Assembly (NCBI GenBank): GCA_021545665.1
Contig: JAJRTX010000190.1
Coordinates: 1-7,864 of the forward strand
Reading direction: 5' to 3'
DNA length: 7,864 nt
Source of the DNA: Zetaproteobacteria bacterium
GTDB taxonomy: Bacteria > Pseudomonadota > Zetaproteobacteria > Mariprofundales > Mariprofundaceae
The notes below the pieces were generated by a model. That model worked only from the letters and a program-made list of their open reading frames with translations, was not told the origin of the DNA and did not search any database. Below, in pieces: positions 5,807 through 7,864 of the stretch. Made by a program: the position numbers and the translations under genes. How positions within the stretch are numbered: position 1 is the first letter of the stretch; each line of letters opens with the position of its first letter.

Positions 5807-6360
5807 GAATAGCGGGGCAGTTTATGTTCGGGAATAGAGGATAAAACAGGGCTTAGCCGGTCTTTTTCCGACAAAGAAGGCTCCTCCATTGGCCATGCAA
5901 TACCAATTTCGGGATCATTCCACAGTACATGCCCCTCATCCTCGGGATCGTACAGATCAGTACATTTATAAATAAAATCGGTGACATCGGAAAGTACACA
6001 AAAACCATGCGCGAATCCGGCGGGAACCCACAGCTGCCGATGGTTGAATTCCGACAGTTCATAGCCGACCCACTGACCAAATGTCGGCGAACCCACACGG
6101 ATATCCACAGCCACATCGAACACAGCGCCGGTAGCTACCTGCACCAGCTTGCCTTGTGGATGGCTCAGCTGGAAATGCAAGCCCCGCAGCACTCCTTTGC
6201 GGGAGCGCGAATGGTTATCCTGCACAAACGTCACATCCGGAAAACCCGCACCGATATAACGTTCGCGATTCCATGTTTCGAGGAAAAAGCCGCGGTTGTC
6301 TCCAAACACATCAGGTTCAATCAGCAGCACTTCCGGAATAGCTGTTTTAACAATGTTCAC
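5803..6360 (-). CDS. rmlC: dTDP-4-dehydrorhamnose 3,5-epimerase
   Basis: The 185-residue cupin-fold enzyme epimerises dTDP-4-keto-6-deoxyglucose at C3 and C5, the third step toward dTDP-L-rhamnose. Visible marks are FGDNRGFFLETW (19-30), QDNHSRSRKGVLRGLHFQ (47-64) with the catalytic base His62, WVPAGFAHGF (111-120), the conserved Tyr131 in IYKCTDLY, and WNDPEIGIAWP (147-157), with Asp167 following as likely partner of the histidine. Size is typical. The start is GTG at 6360, directly after the rmlA TAG stop, with AAGGAAGG about seven bases upstream inside the end of rmlA; this spacing supports the GTG. The four-base overlap with rmlD follows. The synonym is rfbC. The assignment is firm. Confidence 0.95.
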   Translation of the reverse strand: MNIVKTAIPEVLLIEPDVFGDNRGFFLETWNRERYIGAGFPDVTFVQDNHSRSRKGVLRGLHFQLSHPQGKLVQVATGAVFDVAVDIRVGSPTFGQWVGYELSEFNHRQLWVPAGFAHGFCVLSDVTDFIYKCTDLYDPEDEGHVLWNDPEIGIAWPMEEPSLSEKDRLSPVLSSIPEHKLPRYS

Positions 6361-7233
6361 CTACTTACCTTCCTTCAAGCGGGCCAACAGATACTGACCA
6401 TAACCATTCTTCTCGAGAGCCTGCGCCAACCCAAACAGCTGTTGATCATCAATATAATCCATTTCCCAGGCAATCTCTTCCGGGCAGGCAATTTTAAGAC
6501 CCTGGCGCTTTTCAATCACTTCCACATATCGGGACGCATCCATCAACGATTCATGGGTACCGGTATCCAGCCAGGCTGCACCACGGCCAAGTTTTTCAAC
6601 ATGCAAATCACCCGTTGTCAAATACGCCCGGTTCACATCAGTGATTTCAAATTCACCACGTTCAGAAGGCTTGATATTCGTGGCAATATCAACCACCCGG
6701 TTATCATAGAAATAAAGGCCGGTAACTGCAAAGTTGGATTTGGGACATGCCGGCTTTTCTTCAATCGAAACCGCCAGACCATCAGCACAGAATTCAACCA
6801 CGCCATAACGCTCCGGATCATGTACCCGGTAGGCAAACACGGTCGCTCCGGATGACCGGGCAACAGCTCTTTTCAATTGCCCGACCATACCATGACCATA
6901 AAAAATATTGTCGCCAAGAATCAGGGCGCACGAATCCTCTCCGATAAAATCCCGACCAATGGTAAATGCCTGCGCCAACCCTTTGGGCTCCGGTTGCGCA
7001 GCATACACAAGCTCAACACCCCATTGCGAACCATCACCCAGCAAATGCTGGAAATGGGGCAGGTCATGCGGTGTGGATATGACAAGGATTTCACGGATAC
7101 CTGATAACATCAGTGTAGACAGCGGGTAGTAAATCATCGGTTTATCATACACCGGCATTAACTGCTTGCTGACTGCCAGCGTCAACGGATGCAAGCGCGA
7201 ACCGGCACCGCCGGCAAGAATAATCCCTTTCAT
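6361..7233 (-). CDS. rmlA: Glucose-1-phosphate thymidylyltransferase
   Basis: The 290-residue enzyme joins glucose 1-phosphate and dTTP to make dTDP-glucose, the first step of the rhamnose pathway, and is usually a tetramer inhibited by dTDP-rhamnose. The sequence shows the nucleotidyltransferase signature [13 protein letters not shown] (6-18), Lys23 in [22 protein letters not shown] (80-89), LGDNIFYG (106-113, with metal-binding Asp108), the EEKP motif near Glu159-Lys160 and [10 protein letters not shown] (221-230, with the second metal ligand Asp223). Length is normal. The ATG has GGAAAGG seven bases upstream. It is the first gene of rmlA-rmlC-rmlD. The usual second-step gene, rmlB (dehydratase), is not next to it and must be elsewhere if the pathway is complete. 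The synonym is rfbA. Confidence 0.96.
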   Translation of the reverse strand: MKGIILAGGAGSRLHPLTLAVSKQLMPVYDKPMIYYPLSTLMLSGIREILVISTPHDLPHFQHLLGDGSQWGVELVYAAQPEPKGLAQAFTIGRDFIGEDSCALILGDNIFYGHGMVGQLKRAVARSSGATVFAYRVHDPERYGVVEFCADGLAVSIEEKPACPKSNFAVTGLYFYDNRVVDIATNIKPSERGEFEITDVNRAYLTTGDLHVEKLGRGAAWLDTGTHESLMDASRYVEVIEKRQGLKIACPEEIAWEMDYIDDQQLFGLAQALEKNGYGQYLLARLKEGK

Positions 7234-7254
7234 ATCAATACCTTTCCAATAAAA

Positions 7255-7311
7255 TCAGGCGTAGGAGGACTTTTTCAGAGCCTCTGCCTGCAAAGCAACC
7301 GTCTTGCCCAT
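7255..7311 (-). other. 18-codon mini-frame directly upstream of rmlA
   Basis: On the - strand an ATG at 7311 opens a frame of 18 codons (beginning MGKTVALQAEALKK) that stops 21 bases before the rmlA start. The composition is protein-like, but the frame is so short that chance is likely. It could be a leader peptide or the tail of a lost upstream gene. I see no strong ribosome-binding site. Confidence 0.15.
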
Positions 7312-7314
7312 AAT

Positions 7315-7345
7315 AGACAAAAACTCTTGTCTGCACTATCAGACA
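7315..7345. promoter_or_regulatory. Triple alternating AGACA/TGTCT/AGACA element
   Basis: AGACA at 7315-7319, TGTCT at 7328-7332 and AGACA at 7341-7345 alternate in orientation, separated by exactly eight bases each time. The middle copy can pair with either outer copy, giving two overlapping inverted repeats: AGACAA with TTGTCT, and TGTCTG with CAGACA. The even spacing suits an operator for a dimeric regulator or two competing hairpins. The rml operon leader is the nearest candidate target. Confidence 0.35.
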
Positions 7346-7377
7346 TATCGTAAAACAAGCCACTGGGCCGGAACCAT

Positions 7378-7389
7378 CCAAAGCTTTGG
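7378..7389. promoter_or_regulatory. 12-bp perfect palindrome CCAAAGCTTTGG
   Basis: This uninterrupted palindrome lies in the middle of the rmlA/alr intergenic region. It could be a binding site for a dimeric regulator. One such palindrome in several kilobases can also arise by chance. Confidence 0.2.
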
Positions 7390-7393
7390 GCCA

Positions 7394-7440
7394 ATCCATG
7401 TTCAATCACTTTGCAAAACCCCATCCATGGGCTCAATCAC
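7394..7440. repeat. Imperfect direct repeat ATCCATG..TCAATCAC
   Basis: Bases 7394-7409 and 7423-7440 share ATCCATG and TCAATCAC, with two extra bases between these blocks in the second copy. The copies start 29 bases apart, close to three helical turns. The repeat could be a pair of regulator sites between rmlA and alr; no regulator is known for it. Confidence 0.35.
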
Positions 7441-7575
7441 AACCAAGCAAGGTACCGTCAAATGCGGACGAATAATAACAAAAAGCACTTGTAATGTCTC
7501 CCTTCATACTCATAACAAATCAACCGGGATGAAATAAGCCGATGACAGCCCTTTCATGCACCTTACAATTACGCC

Positions 7576-7864
7576 ATGATTCATCAGATGAGTCGGCCGG
7601 CTATTGCACACATTTATCCTGAACATTTGCGCCATAATTACAGGGTTCTCAGAGAGCATGCCGGTAATACAAATATCATGGCGATCGTCAAAGCCAACGC
7701 CTATGGCCATGGCATTGAACTGATAGCACCTGTGCTGTTCGATGAGGGGTGCCGTCTTTTCGGAGTAACCGATGCCACCGAAGGACGTCAACTGCGCCTC
7801 CTTCTCAAAACCGAAAAAGCTGAAATCACGCTGTTATCGGGCATTTTTGACCGGCAAGATGCCA
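7576..7864 (+). CDS. alr: Alanine racemase, N-terminal part (runs off the window)
   Basis: Ninety-six codons are visible and open to the right edge, about a quarter of a normal alanine racemase (near 360-380 residues). The enzyme converts L-alanine to D-alanine for peptidoglycan with pyridoxal phosphate in the cytoplasm. The diagnostic cofactor motif AIVKANAYGHG carries the PLP-binding lysine, followed by the family pattern GCRLFGVTDATEGRQLR and LLSGIF. Two starts are possible: ATG at 7576 (MIHQMSRPAIA) or ATG at 7588 (MSRPAIA). The second fits typical family N-termini better; neither has a good Shine-Dalgarno sequence, and an in-frame stop at 7543-7545 rules out a longer form. The gene is divergent from rmlA. 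The C-terminal catalytic tyrosine domain is outside the window. Confidence 0.93.
   Translation, partial: MIHQMSRPAIAHIYPEHLRHNYRVLREHAGNTNIMAIVKANAYGHGIELIAPVLFDEGCRLFGVTDATEGRQLRLLLKTEKAEITLLSGIFDRQDA

Larger units (their letters stand above)
7234..7575. other. Divergent rmlA/alr intergenic region
   Basis: These 342 bp should contain the promoters of both the rml operon and alr. I see several short symmetric or repeated elements (7315-7345, 7378-7389, 7394-7440) and a tiny frame just before rmlA (7311-7255, - strand). On the - strand TATTAT near 7314-7309 resembles a -10 box but has no good -35 partner. On the + strand TTGTAA (7489-7494) and CATAAC (7511-7516), 16 bases apart, form a weak promoter candidate for alr. 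A 77-codon + strand frame at 7304-7537 has no ribosome-binding site or recognisable content, so I do not call it a gene. Confidence 0.45.

Noticed and set aside
5929..6855. Long + strand open frame (308 codons) opposite rmlC and rmlA
   Set aside because: It lies wholly antisense to two unmistakable, full-length enzymes and its translation shows no recognisable domain; it is a by-product of their codon use.
7267..7281. GACTTTTTCAGAGC shared with 2355-2368 as a possible repeat
   Set aside because: A single 14-base match with no similarity on either side is not far from chance in a window of this size.

Overview
The window reads as chromosomal DNA of a Gram-negative proteobacterium. It has a periplasmic disulfide isomerase, a Lol-type lipoprotein, a rhombosortase with its sorted substrate (a pairing found in Gram-negatives with type II secretion), dTDP-rhamnose genes and an alanine racemase. 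Base composition is moderate. The species cannot be fixed from sequence alone; a gamma- or zetaproteobacterium would fit, but this is only a guess.

Layout. Positions 1-271 hold the 3' end of an FG-GAP/VCBS-repeat surface or secreted protein, with one 147-bp repeat nearly duplicated. Positions 272-645 hold no convincing intact gene, but carry what look like decayed fragments. From 646 to 4883, all on the + strand, lie a rhombosortase (646-1260), a DsbC-like disulfide isomerase (1445-2170), a possible 57-residue ORF (2236-2409), a lipoprotein consisting of a free-standing I9/subtilisin-propeptide-like domain (2422-2826) and a 686-residue subtilisin-family (S8) protease (2823-4883). The protease has its own prodomain, two FnIII domains and a C-terminal GlyGly-CTERM tail. 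On the - strand, 7233 down to 4922, runs a tight rmlA-rmlC-rmlD operon; rmlB is absent. A 342-bp divergent intergenic region with short repeats separates it from the 5' part of alr (7576 to the window end, + strand).

How the parts may work together. The most interesting unit is 646-4883. The protease carries the sorting tail that rhombosortases recognise, and a rhombosortase is encoded about 1.6 kb upstream of it. Between them sit a disulfide isomerase (the catalytic domain of the protease has four cysteines) and an envelope-anchored lipoprotein that looks like a paralogue of the protease's own propeptide. I infer a locus in which one exported protease is folded, held inactive in the periplasm, then cut and anchored at the surface. 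Rhombosortase and GlyGly-CTERM biology is established. The propeptide lipoprotein as a dedicated inhibitor or foldase is inference. The rml operon supplies dTDP-L-rhamnose for surface polysaccharide and appears unrelated to the protease locus.
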